Source: Cladophialophora immunda (Eukaryota > Ascomycota > Eurotiomycetes > Chaetothyriales > Herpotrichiellaceae). From it: DNA of 64,000 bases. This document shows, piece after piece, positions 23,823 to 34,000 of this stretch. The DNA is taken from positions 3,534,001-3,598,000 of the forward strand of contig NW_015622541.1 of assembly GCF_000835495.1 (NCBI RefSeq), written 5' to 3'. The notes beneath the pieces were generated by a model. That model did no database searches. It saw nothing but the letters and a program-made list of their open reading frames with translations, and had not been told where the DNA came from. Made by a program: the position numbers and the translations under genes. How positions within the stretch are numbered: the first letter of the stretch is position 1; each line of letters starts with the position of its first letter.

Positions 23823-24647
23823 TCAGTCCCTCGACGCCACTGCCCGGATTTTCTCGGGACTCAACTCCCCTTTCCTCCCCCACCCCCCCTGTCCGCGCTG
23901 TACACTCGGCCGGAATTCCTCGTACATGTGGAAGGCCTTTACATTAAGCTCTTTCTCTTGGCCCTTCTTCTTCCATGACTTGATCGCCTCCTCCATGGCA
24001 CGCTTGATCCTTTCGTATCCACCCCCCTGCCCAAATTTGGCCCTCAACAACTCCTCGTTGGCCTTGTGTGGCTTCCCCGAAACAATCGCGCCGTCGCCCT
24101 TCAACAACAGCCTGAATCGCATGACGTTGACTTCATCGTCCGCGCCTTCCTCGGCGGCTCGCTTCTTCCTCTCCTTCTCAGCTCTCTCGGCCGGGTCGTC
24201 GGATGGCTTGTCGATCAGTCCGATCGCCCGGCCCTTGGAGATGGCACATAATGTGGAGATGGCAGAGCCGATGCTCAGATGGGTACTCCATGGCAGAGCA
24301 GGGTAAAGCGCCTGCGAGACACATGCAGCCCAGAGCTGCAGGACTGGCGCCCGATTGATCACCACGGGTTTGCTGGTTTGCGCCGGTGGCAGCTTCTCAT
24401 CAGGCTTGATCGAGGTCTGCTTCTGCTTTTGTTTCTTGGTTGGACGCGCAACTTCTACTGCAGCAGTCTGATCATCGGATTGCTTGCGTTTGCGCTTGGA
24501 GCGAGCTTCGCTCTCTTTCTTTGTTGTGGTTGTCGATGAGCGCTTGGACTCGGGCTTTCGCGAATCGGCTTTGTTCTCCTCTTCGGTGTCGAAGTCTTCT
24601 AAGCGCTTTTGCTTCTGTTTGCCCTTGCTTCTGGTGGTCACAGGCAT
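23823..24647 (-). CDS. Conserved basic nuclear protein of unknown function
   Basis: Not assigned to a named family. Single exon, 274 residues from the start at 24647. Seen: an N-terminal third extremely rich in Lys, Arg, Glu and Ser with several nuclear localisation-like clusters (GKQKQKR, RSKRKRKQ, PTKKQKQKQ), then a compact C-terminal region with VINRAPVLQLWAACVSQALY, a Pro-Trp-rich helix and KPHKANEELLRAKFGQGGGY, ending in KAFHMYEEFRPSVQRG. The same frame stays open upstream to 25199, but that sequence belongs to the NACHT relic and is not part of this protein. The globular half looks conserved, so I regard it as a real gene. Confidence 0.8.
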   Translation of the reverse strand: MPVTTRSKGKQKQKRLEDFDTEEENKADSRKPESKRSSTTTTKKESEARSKRKRKQSDDQTAAVEVARPTKKQKQKQTSIKPDEKLPPAQTSKPVVINRAPVLQLWAACVSQALYPALPWSTHLSIGSAISTLCAISKGRAIGLIDKPSDDPAERAEKERKKRAAEEGADDEVNVMRFRLLLKGDGAIVSGKPHKANEELLRAKFGQGGGYERIKRAMEEAIKSWKKKGQEKELNVKAFHMYEEFRPSVQRGQGGWGRKGELSPEKIRAVASRD

Positions 24648-24829
24648 GGTCGTAATGCTCGCGGCATAAATGTAACAAGATGAATGATGGTTCGAGGGCA
24701 AGGCTGAGAAACACTCAAGTCGGTGATGGTGGTATGATGGTTGGATGCTTAGGATGCGTGACGTCAGGTGAGGATGTGAGGCCCGCAAGGGGCAATGTGT
24801 GGGGCAGGGAACATGTGCATTCAGCCTCG

Positions 24830-26640
24830 CCAGCCTCGCCAGCCTCTCGATGAGTTGATCAGCCTGCTCGAGCTTCCAACATTTCGACTCAACTTTTCCT
24901 AGACTTTCTTCTATCCATAAAGATCCCTCACTTCTTGGATCGCCTTGGTCAACAACCCAATAGGCCATCAGCGGAAGTTCGCAGTCCGCGTTGGCCGCAA
25001 TTGCGAACATTCGCGCTGTCTGGGTTCGATATCGATTTTCCGTAGAAAACAATATTTTCCCAAAATAATCGTTCAGATCCTTAGGAGTCTCGTGTAACCG
25101 ATCCTGCAGCTCCTTGATGCGGTCGGAATTCGTCAGTCCATCGAGGAAGGATCGAACAACGAGAAACAACCAGAGAAAAACACCAGCGCCATCTTTCACA
25201 ATGTTTTGAACATAGTCAGGGCATGATGGTCCTCTCTCTGAAGCTGACGGATCCTCGGATCCTCGCCAAGCGTGTCTTGGACGTATAAACGGATATCATC
25301 CCAAGTAAGGTCATGCATTTAGAGTTTCCAAGGAGAGTTGTTGCCAAAACCATCCTCAAATTCGTTCCAGGGCCTACTCGAGACGCACGTCTTGACATTT
25401 TGGAACGACTTCAAGATATCGATCAGTTCCATGATGTCGGCGGGTCTTCCGTCGTACTCGTCAAGCCCGTCTATAAAGAAGCAGAATTTCGTGTAAGAGG
25501 CCGTCGAAGTAGATATCTTAATGTGTTGAGAAGGGCTGGTACAGCCAAGAGCTCATCACGCGACTCTTTTACGACTTTGCCATTGGATTTCATTGCAATC
25601 CACTGGTCGGAATAAGCCATCTGTATCAGTTCTGGGCACTGACGTAGGATTTGATAAAGGATCGTTCTCAGCAAGCCCTGCTCTGATTTCTGCGAACGGT
25701 GAGATGAGGCGCTCCAAAAGAAGAAGTTTGCGGTAACGAGCTTCTTGTCGCGAGCCCATGCTTCCAAATAGTGTTTCGTTTGCTCGTTGTCAGCCACAAA
25801 CTTCATCAGGGTTGATTTGCCACTGCCGGGTTTTCCTGAGACCCAATACACGCCGTCTTCTTCTCTCAGCCATTGGGCAAACTTAGTTGATGAATTCTCC
25901 TCAAATATCCACTGGAATGTTCGTGAATGCTGCTCCGGGACTGATTGGTGACGAGAATCAATGGCTGAAAATCTGAGGCTTTGGAGGACTACCTGCTCTG
26001 CAAAGTATGCCTGTCCACGACGCGCAGTATCCGACAGGACTAGCCAAGCTAGGTACTTGGTCTTCGTTGGCCTTCGTCGCGATCTCTTCGACTGCAGAAT
26101 TGAAGTCTCGACGAAGTTTGTCAATTTCCTGAGTGCGGTTGACCTCGAGGCGGCTATTTTCGACCGCCATCTCACGAACCCTTTGATTGATTTCCTCGAG
26201 CTGTTCTAAATTCGTGCTATCCACTAGCTGCTTGCTGATTCGATCAAGTCTTCGTTGGAGGCAATCGATGTGGTCCTGTTTCCAGACAGTTTTCACTGCT
26301 TGAGCAGCGCTCTTCAAAGGCTGCCCTCCGCCTTTGACTTTGACCGAGTCCAAGCATTCTAGCAACTCGTCTGCCACTTCGCTGCATTGTCGAGCAAAGG
26401 TTTCTAGGCCTAAACCTTTGGCATAGCTCAGCCTAAATCGATCTCCCTGCGGGATTCCGGGGGGTCGGTTTCTAGTTTGATTGACCAGGGCCTTCAAATC
26501 CTTGGTCAGGCTTTCCAGTTCATCGTTTTCTGCCGTCGCACCGGTAGCCGACTGGTACAGTTGCCTTGCTCTAGAGGCGACCTTGGTTGAATAATCGACA
26601 ATGTTTATGATATTTCCTGCCAGTCCAATTGCAGATTATT
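24830..26640 (-). pseudogene. Decayed NACHT/STAND NTPase gene
   Basis: Relic of a fungal NACHT-type NTPase, a class often tied to heterokaryon incompatibility and innate immunity. Reading down the minus strand: GNIINIVDYSTKV and a coiled-coil N-terminal region, an intron at 26056-26011, then SLRFSAIDSR, the P-loop VYWVSGKPGSGKSTLMKF, the Walker B-like CFFIDGLDEYDG, and the post-NACHT helices GVFLWLFLVVRSFLDGL. It is broken: the frame shifts between about 25535 and 25500, a stop codon (25321-25319) replaces the Tyr expected in the W-K-L-Y-M-H-D-L-T motif, the frame shifts again near 25215-25240, no start codon precedes the first homologous residues, and no repeat domain follows. The remnant runs directly into the upstream region of the gene starting at 24647. 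Confidence 0.85.
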
Positions 26641-27562
26641 TCTGATAGGCAAGGATTCGACGGGAGTTGCAGGTAGGTCAGTCAGTGAGGTTCGAGCAGC
26701 TGCGCCGTGAGGCACGTTCAATGCAGGCGGTTCCAGCACGTGAGCGTCACAGAGACGAAAACCATCAACCAGGCTGGACCGTCCACTTCACTTGCTTCTT
26801 CAAACCTCCCGCCAAGTTCACCCACCACAATACTACATCCCACAACGCACGAATTGAGCAGCTAGGAGCAGCCTAGGCCAAAGCCAAAAAAAAAGAAAGA
26901 AAGAGCAGCGAAAACACACAAACTTCTCCGGAGCAAAAACTCTCGCCGAGAGAAACCCTCCTCGGTCCATTCGAACCTCAGGTTTTTTATTTCATGACGG
27001 ATTTGAATGACTTGTCACATCCTTTCTCTCTACCTTCATCCCTCTACAAGAGAAGAGAAGAGTGGGCAGATGCTGGAAGATCAGATGATATTGAGACAAG
27101 CTTCAGGTCAATGGCAATCCAGACGCCAGTTAGTCAGACGAGCTGCTCCCTAACTGTGGGACCCAGAGGGCTGTCCTCAGATTGTTGGGAAAGAATAGGT
27201 GACTTCAAATTGATAAAGGCTCGATTTTAATACTGGAAGTGCTCCACTACTGCTCGTGGCAGGAAAGGTCCGGTAGTGAAGAGAACGAGAAATCGGGGGC
27301 GGGCTCCGGCCAGCTGAGATTGAAGAATCCAAGGCTGCTACAGGCGTGCCACGCACGGAAAGAAAAGCATCGAGAACGCACTTGATTGGAATTCGAGACA
27401 TCGCAAGGGTTGCTCCAAGTGGCATTGCTCAGGCACATACATAGACTGCATCTATCGTTCTCGTCCAAAGCAGGCTTGCTTTTACAAGGAGCGTCACAAC
27501 GGAGGAAGTATGCAAACCAAAATCCCAGCTCTTGCGCCATATGCCTCCAGATACCAAACCCC
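26641..27562. other. Gene-poor stretch beyond the NACHT relic
   Basis: About 920 bases with A-rich runs (26880-26910) and no recognisable gene. A 205-codon minus-strand frame (27247-27864) overlaps it but is a shadow of the secreted-protein region. Confidence 0.4.
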
Positions 27563-28373
27563 TTAGGAGATTTTGGGTGCTGGAAGACAAGACGAATGCA
27601 CCACCTTTCCGGATACCCAAGATGAGCACTGCCCGTTGGAGCCTCCATATCCGGCTTTTGCCATTGCCTCATTCCAGTCTGGAGCTTTGTTGTTGAGACT
27701 AAAATGCAGGGTTCATGGTTAGCGAATCCATTCTTGCAACGAGCAACGGACCACGCAACCGACAAAGGGAAGCATCCTAACTTACCAAGGCGAGTTCGTT
27801 CCTTGAGGGCATTGCCTGCATTTGATCGACGCTGGCTTGTCATAGTTGTTGTAGAGGCTTCCAAGATTCGATGTGCCAGGGTACGTCAATTTCCCATCCG
27901 TCATGCCGTTTGTCGCTGCGCAGTTTTTGGCATAGTATATCTTGCACTGCCAACCAACAGGGGGCTGAAACAGAGGATCAGGGTCAGCAGAGGGAACACA
28001 GAATGCCAGAAGGGTAAATATTGGCGGGAGACAGGAACATTCCACCTACCCCAACAGAGGAGCCGGCGTCTGAAGGAAAGTCCATGCAGCTCGAGTCGGT
28101 GAGCTTGTTCCAGCTGCACGGCGCCATCCAGTTCTTGTTGTTGCAGATGTACACGCCGGCAGGCGGAGTTCTCTTGGCCAATCTCGCCCCTTCCGAGTCA
28201 TCGACGAAGTACTCATCCTCCGGTGTCAGCTCAGGAGTCGACGTCTGCGTCTCATCTTCGCTTGGGGGAAGGACAGCAGGCTCGGTGATTTCTGGTCCGT
28301 CTTGAGCTGCAACGAGGCTTGAGAAGGCCACAAGGGCTGCGACGGTGGTTAGAACAAAGGTTAAAGCGCGCAT
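27563..28373 (-). CDS. Small secreted cysteine-rich protein with pro-region, 3 exons
   Basis: Predicted secreted protein of unknown role. Proposed exons are 28373-28050, 27964-27786 and 27698-27563, giving 212 residues. Seen: a clear signal peptide (MRALTFVLTTVAALVAFSSL), a strongly acidic Pro/Glu/Thr pro-region, a Kex2-type site LAKR near residue 68, then a domain starting GVYICNNKNWMAPCSW with Cys-Leu-Tyr spacing like small fungal secreted beta-rich proteins, joined by intron 1 to VGWQCKIYYAKNC and LTYPGTSNLGSLYNNYDKP. If intron 2 is not spliced, translation stops at 27782 and the protein has 168 residues. I prefer splicing: the donor is GTAAGT, a GCTAAC branch and TTTTAG acceptor follow, the length (87 nt) matches intron 1 (85 nt), and the mature part then has an even number of cysteines. 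Confidence 0.7.
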
Positions 28374-30126
28374 TTTGGGATACCCGCAGGCGAGGGAAGA
28401 GCCGAACTGTGGTAGGCGGTATGAGATTGTGGGTGAAGCAAAAGGCGAGGGAGGGAAAATTTGCGGTCTCTGGCCTTTTCTTCTTAGGGCGTCGCCATAT
28501 AAAAGAGAACCATTGCCGCTGGCTATCCGTTTGCGGATTTCATAGGTGTGGCTCTGCTGGTATTGCCTTTCTTTGTGTTCATAATAACAAAGAGGTTCAT
28601 TCCGATAGCGGGCCAAGGTCAACGAAAAGTTCCGTGTCTCCAAAGAACTGATTGTCCCGTCTATTAAGACACAGCAGAACAAGCCAGAGCAAGTGCATTA
28701 TGATGTTTCGAGAAGATGAAGTGGTGGTGCTACACTACTGTTAGTCAGGGATTCTTGCACCCTGGAACATCCACATGAACGGGAAAACCCAACAGGCCAC
28801 TTGTATTTGGATGGAATTGTCCGTGCACACCCAGCCACCATGAAAGGAATGCAACACCATCGAAAACTGCAGTGAGGAGCACCGACCCAGATCTCCGGGA
28901 AAGAAGCGTGCAGCTTGGTTTCATCTTGCTCTGGGTGAGGAGTTAAGTCGGTCTCACGGTCTACGGAGAAACAATGATGAAGAACGACAAAAGAAGCAGA
29001 AACCCTGACGTGGTCTCCATGCCTGCACCAACATGATGCCTCACCTTTTATTGTAGCCCTTACATTCGCGGCTTGCTAGCCCGGCCGGCTAGTCGGAAAA
29101 TTTGGAACACCCTTCTTTCGTCGATGGTTGGACTAAAAGCCCATAATCTCGACTTCCTAGCGGTGCTGTGGTGATGTCAGATCAGGCAACCAGCAAAACC
29201 CTTGTCTTGGGTCGTAGAAAAGGCATTTCTGGGTTGCCACCGTGGGCTCACAGTATTGTATAGTCCACTCCAGTCCAAGGACAAGCATAATGGTCCATAG
29301 GCGCCGATATCAGTTCAGCGTATGGAGAGACGCGCGGGAACACGCCAAGGCAAGGCTGGTGACCCCTTTTCCTCGAGTGAGATGTTCCGCCTCCGCCTCC
29401 CTCGTATCTTGTCCCTCTTGAAAAGCCGCTCGATGGTGCGTACCGTTGCCGGAGCTCCAAGTCCCATGGAACTAAATGCCCATTGATGGCCCTCTCACCA
29501 GCGTGTCAACAGTGCCAACAGTGCTGTTATTGTGCATCTGGAAAATTCGTAAACTAGTAGGACGGAGCTGGTCTCTCGGATCTTCGTCGGGAGGTAGCCA
29601 CGGCGGGAGACACGGCGGGAGAAATAGAGCGTTGCTCCCTGTGATACCACATTGCGCTCTCGGATAGGGATGTAGTCGACATCTAGCCTTTCAATATGTG
29701 ACAACTCCGTCTTCAATTCTGAGAGATCATGTTTCTGGTCTTGAAGTCGCGTTATGTAGCCATGGAGAATGGCACGCCCAATTCGCTACGACCCGGCGCG
29801 GATGAGGAACGTGCGGCCAATGAATTCTATAACTTTATGATCGTCTCGATCTAACTGATCGGCAGTAAAGAAATGCAAAACAGTGATGGTTTGCACTACC
29901 GTCGTGTAGAGAAAAGACAAGTGGCGCGAGTGGTTCAAATGCTGCGTCAAAGCACTCTCCGTCGGAGCATTCGACCGACCGCGAAGAATACTCCGAAATG
30001 TCGAGGATCTTTTGACTTGAAAATACTACTACGTACATTCAAAATGACGGCGCTGTGGACAATGCGCGACAGCAGCAGCTGATATATACTCCTCGCAGTT
30101 CTCTTCGCTCTTTTTTCATCGCCGTC
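28374..30126. other. Long gene-free stretch (1.75 kb)
   Basis: The longest interval without a recognised gene. Open frames stay below 140 codons and none has family features. The first 300 bases should contain the promoter of the secreted protein, and the last few hundred that of the small membrane protein; ATATATA lies at 30082-30088. No transposon ends or tRNA were seen. Confidence 0.4.
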
Positions 30127-30711
30127 ATGGCGCCCTCCGAATCCGACCCGGCGCAGGACCTCGCCCAGCGTCACAGACTCTTCGACGACTACCGCAGCTT
30201 CCTGAACGCTTCGACGCTCGCGGCATGTTTCCTCGCGCCCGCCCTGATCGCCCTCCCTCCTCGCAAATTGGACCTCTTTACCTTCTCGTTGACTGGCGCG
30301 TTTGTCGCGGCCGCAAACTACCAACTCCGAGAGCGCACGGGGCTGGGGTTCATGGGCCACGCTTCAAGGCGTTTTCACATTAGACAGATGCCTCGGCATG
30401 GTCTGGAGGTCACTGCTTCGACTAATGGAGATCAACGTCTACCCTTTGAACATATGGTGCCGGACACGGCGCGGGAGAGTGGGGGATCCGCTCTACAGGA
30501 TAAAGCTCGTGGAGCCTGGACGAGAGGGCAGAACGAGGACTGGAAACAACGCCGGTTAGAAGAAGAGCAGGAGAAACTTGAGCAGGGTGAAGGTTATGGG
30601 AGCATGATTGTCGACCAGATTTGGGAAGTCTGGAACCAAGGCGAGAAGAAAGTCGACGAGCTGAAAGAGAGGGACGAGGAAGCTGTGCAGAAGCGAAAGG
30701 ACCGGGGCTGA
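30127..30711 (+). CDS. Small membrane protein with two hydrophobic segments
   Basis: Function unknown; similar fungal proteins are sometimes labelled rhomboid-family membrane protein, though no rhomboid catalytic Ser or His motif is visible here. Single exon, 194 residues from 30127. Seen: two hydrophobic segments near the N-terminus (TLAACFLAPALIALPP and LFTFSLTGAFVAAANYQL) separated by a short RKLD turn, then a soluble, charged C-terminal half with a Glu/Lys/Arg-rich coiled-coil stretch (RRLEEEQEKLEQGEG) and IVDQIWEVWNQGEKKVDELK. The start at 30127 was chosen over an in-frame start at 30055 because it sits directly before the conserved-looking acidic N-terminus and lies in a better context. 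Confidence 0.75.
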   Translation: MAPSESDPAQDLAQRHRLFDDYRSFLNASTLAACFLAPALIALPPRKLDLFTFSLTGAFVAAANYQLRERTGLGFMGHASRRFHIRQMPRHGLEVTASTNGDQRLPFEHMVPDTARESGGSALQDKARGAWTRGQNEDWKQRRLEEEQEKLEQGEGYGSMIVDQIWEVWNQGEKKVDELKERDEEAVQKRKDRG

Positions 30712-30948
30712 AGAAAGGGTTTCGACTTTGCATCCCAGCCCCATCACGGCCGTGAGCTATGAACCCGAAGTGCGATTTGAGTGACAAACCGAGATCTGAA
30801 TCCGGATATGGGACATCTCTTGCGACACAAGGCGCATCTCCCTAGGTGCCATGCACGGGTCTCGGCAGACCGCGTTGGTCTTTCAACACAACCGCACAGC
30901 TCGTTGAAACTCGACATGAGGACCGTCCACTAACACCTCTCACACCAT

Positions 30949-31305
30949 CTACTCGTGCTCATAATCCGATCTCGGCATGCTCTGACCAGCGCAGTAAATG
31001 GCACAGCCTCTCTCGTATCTCCTCGCATCCACCTCAGCCTGGAAGTCCCGCACTTTAACGCCGTGTCGGAGCACTTCATCACGCGCCCTCTCGCTGTGTT
31101 GGGTCTGTTCGTAACGCTGGTTCGCCTCGCCGTCGGTAACAATGATGGGAACGCGAACAGCACAGGTTCGTCTGTGAAGTGGTGTCATTCGAGGCCTATT
31201 CGCTGAACTGGTGGTCACACTGGCCATATCCACCTTTGGGCTGGTGGCTTTTATTGGAGGTGGAAAATTCCGGGCTGCGAGGCGAGATTTGTGCGGTTCG
31301 CTCAT
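30949..31305 (-). CDS. Hypothetical basic protein, 118 residues
   Basis: Not recognised. The frame is open from 31479; the start at 31305 (MSEPHKSRLAARNF) is chosen because the sequence becomes protein-like there: PVPIIVTDG-type sequence, then a strongly charged helical stretch (ERARDEVLRHGVKVRDFQAE, followed by VDARRYERG). The end may be altered by splicing, since a donor-like GGTCAG follows the Cys-Ala codons near the 3' end. It lies in a gene-poor region. Confidence 0.35.
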   Translation of the reverse strand: MSEPHKSRLAARNFPPPIKATSPKVDMASVTTSSANRPRMTPLHRRTCAVRVPIIVTDGEANQRYEQTQHSERARDEVLRHGVKVRDFQAEVDARRYERGCAIYCAGQSMPRSDYEHE

Positions 31306-31909
31306 GTCTGTTGGTGCGAGGCCTTTCAGTTGAAATGGTGTAATGTCTGCTCTGCCCGTGACAGATAGCTTGGAGACTGACCAGAAAGTTCCAATTTGTT
31401 GTCCGAACGATGGGTGTGGACTAATCAAGTCGTCCGAGGGAGCGTTGGGTTCGTGTAAGCATGGCCCAGTCAGTCGCATGAAAATCGCCGTTCAAATCTA
31501 ACGCCTCCGTGTTCTGACTGCTGTTGATCCTTGATAATGGTTAATGTTCAGGCAGTGAAAGAAGGGGAGAATTTCGAGCCAGGATGTACCTGGTCCAGAA
31601 ACCAGCTGGGCTGTAGCTGACATTCCAATCCCGACCAAGCAGCCATTTTATGCCGATTGCTCAGGTAGTACAACACAACGGGAGCACGGAGATTGGACCG
31701 GTTGGTGGTAGGGAGGGTATGGTGTCAAGTTCGGATTGGGTGACACAGCATGAACTTATGCTGCGAACCGCAAATTGAGGCATGTGCAGAGGTGCATGTT
31801 GCGATTGTTCATTCGTGGGAATGGCCACCGAAAATGCGTTGGCATTTACTTGCTCCTCAAGTCAAAACAAGCGAGTAATATAGCACTCTCTTAGACAAGT
31901 CCGTTGCAC
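31306..31909. other. Gene-free stretch
   Basis: About 600 bases with no supported gene, repeat or RNA. Confidence 0.4.
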
Positions 31910-32812
31910 CTAATTCTTTGACCCTCGGCGTTTCTTCTTGCTCGCTCGTCCATTTGTGCCATCGTTATTTGGTTCGGTGTGTGGTCTCTTGCCATTCTGC
32001 ACCTGCGTGCCCGCTGGAGGTGCCGCAGATGGTGCCGCTGTAGCAAGTTTTGGTTCCTGCTTTTGTTTCTGCTTCTTGTTTTTCGGACCTTTGGCACTTC
32101 CTGTAGAGTCACCGCTCTGTCTTTTACGCTTCTTGTCTGACCTGGCCTTTTTGCGTTCTTCTTTCGCCCGCGACCTTGCCTCGACTTTCTTCAGGAATGA
32201 ATCGTCCTCCTCCTGTGGGACCGTCTCTTCTCGCTCATGACCCTGTTTCGGTTTCTTTCGCATGCGCTCGCTGTCAGACACAAGGTTTGGAGGAGGCTGC
32301 TCTCCAGAAGCTTTTCGCTTTGGACCATCCTTGGCTTTTACTGCGATTATAGGCTTCTTGTAAAGTTGCTCGATCGGAGTTGGATTTGTGTCGACCGCGA
32401 AAAACCCGCTGGGATCCAGCAAAGGCTCGGCAGCCAGGTTGGACTTCGGTTTCGATGCAGTAACGGGGATTGGGACGTTGAAAGTTTCCGGTTCAGGTCC
32501 TTTTGCATTCTCCTTAGTGACTTGCTCTTCCCGTTTAGTGATGTCCGTCAAAGACTCGGTAGACAGTTTGAAGGTTGCGATCAGACTCTCCGTGGTATTT
32601 AGACGTTCTTGCACTAGGCTCATGGTAGCACTATTGTCGAGGCAAAATTTCCGCATTTCTGCCAACAGTGAAGCGTGGGAGTCGAGTAAGGTCAGGAGCG
32701 AGTTGTGTTGGTCCAAGAACTGCGGCGTCTGTCAGTATCTCGCCTGCGAACAAGTTTGCCTGGACTATACACATACTGCTTCCCATGTTTTATCACCAAT
32801 TTCGGTCGCCAT
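31910..32812 (-). CDS. Conserved nuclear/nucleolar-type protein, 2 exons
   Basis: Unknown function. Exons are 32812-32777 (36 nt) and 32719-31910, giving 281 residues. Seen: the short first exon MATEIGDKTWEA joins FLDQHNSLLTLLDSHASLL across a 57-nt intron (GTATGT donor, CCGCAG acceptor). The N-terminal 90 residues form a predicted helical, coiled-coil-like region (LVQERLNTTESLIATFKL). The remaining two thirds are disordered and very rich in Lys, Arg, Glu, Pro and Gln, with repeated basic clusters (KKPKQ, KKRKRQ, KNKKQKQKQ, SKKKRRG) typical of nucleolar proteins. The helical N-terminus suggests partner binding; this is inference. Confidence 0.75.
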
Positions 32813-34000
32813 TTTGACGATATACTTCCTCCTTCAATCGAAGAGGAAGTGCGAGGCTGTGTTGTGTTTTTTGGGTACACGAAATCGGCTGAACAGTCTG
32901 CGACTTTCTCCAAATTTTGAAAATGTGGAGAGGCAATTGAAGATTCACCGTAAGAATTCACCTCGATGAACTCGTTCGCGTCGCGTACGGCAGAGCATTC
33001 ATCTGCCAGCCGCTCGACTGGCTTATATTTGACTACAAGTCATCCCTTCGTCACGCCTTCTTTGTCCAACTGCCCTCGATCTCAAGTTCTTCAGAAGTCG
33101 AGCTCCACGCCGCCAGCTAATTGAGGATATGGAAAGGCCATTCCGCTCGACGGGCCGTGCTAGATGCTTCCTGGGCCATGTATCTACAAGCTGCGGAGGA
33201 CATTGCGGAGGAGCGTCACTGTTCCTGATGCCGAGTTGATGAGGTGAAGGCCGAGAGGACAGAGGCTAACTGTGGTTTTCATAGAGAGCACTGGCTCATG
33301 CCGCTGTCAGTATGGCAGAGATCTAAGTCTCTCTCTCGAGGCCGTCAGGATGCCCTCCCTAGGAACTTGATGTCGTTGTCTCCAGGAGGCGACTCTGAGT
33401 TGAGTTGATTCAAGAGGTGTGGCAGCATTGAATGGCTCCCTATTGATGCGCTCTGAGAACACGACTTGAATGTGCATTGAGGCCTATACGAGCAAGACTA
33501 TTGCCATTGATTGTGCTGAGCCATTCAGAGGTCGAAGTTGCCCAGCTGCCAGCCTATTGTCGTTGCTCCTGCCGCCGAGGCCACGGACGCACCCGCCTCA
33601 ATGGCCTCCCTCCTACTTCTCTCTTTTCTATCCACCCACCTCATTTCCTTCTTCCTCCTCCCCTACTTCCTCTACTTTCTTCTTCTCACTTCTCTTAATA
33701 CAAAGGCTACAGCTTTGCTTGCACAAGTCCCCGGCTGTTAGCTCCTCCTCCCTCTTATCATCCATCCAGCACTGCATCTTGGTTGCTCATTCTCATTTCC
33801 CCCGTTTGCTGCTCTATTCATTGGGCTCCATCCCATTTCTACACCCCAAAATCTCAGAAAAGTCACTGAGAGGCGTGGTCTGCAGCTGCTCTTGTGGCAA
33901 GATTGCGAGTGAGTTCACCGAGACCGTGAGCTGCTCGAGCACGGTGCACCTCCTCGCTATCAGAAGCATACTGACTCTCGAGTACCAGAGACCAGCAGGC
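32813..34000. other. Long 5' region of the RRM protein gene
   Basis: About 1.2 kb between diverging genes. From about 33550 to 33850 the plus strand is strongly pyrimidine-rich (repeated CTTCCTCC-type runs), consistent with a promoter and long CT-rich leader of the RNA-binding protein gene. The 256-codon frame at 33470 is a by-product of this composition. Confidence 0.5.

Noticed and set aside
24822..24847. GCCAGCCTC repeat as a possible CRISPR-like or regulatory array
   Set aside because: Only three 9-bp units without spacers; an ordinary simple repeat.
23823..25199. A single 458-codon minus-strand protein joining NACHT-like and basic nuclear sequence
   Set aside because: The two parts belong to different things: the NACHT part is a relic and the conserved protein starts at 24647. 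The fusion is due to an accidental lack of stop codons.
27247..27864. A 205-codon minus-strand frame
   Set aside because: Overlaps the last exon and intron of the secreted-protein gene in another frame and shows no protein-like composition.
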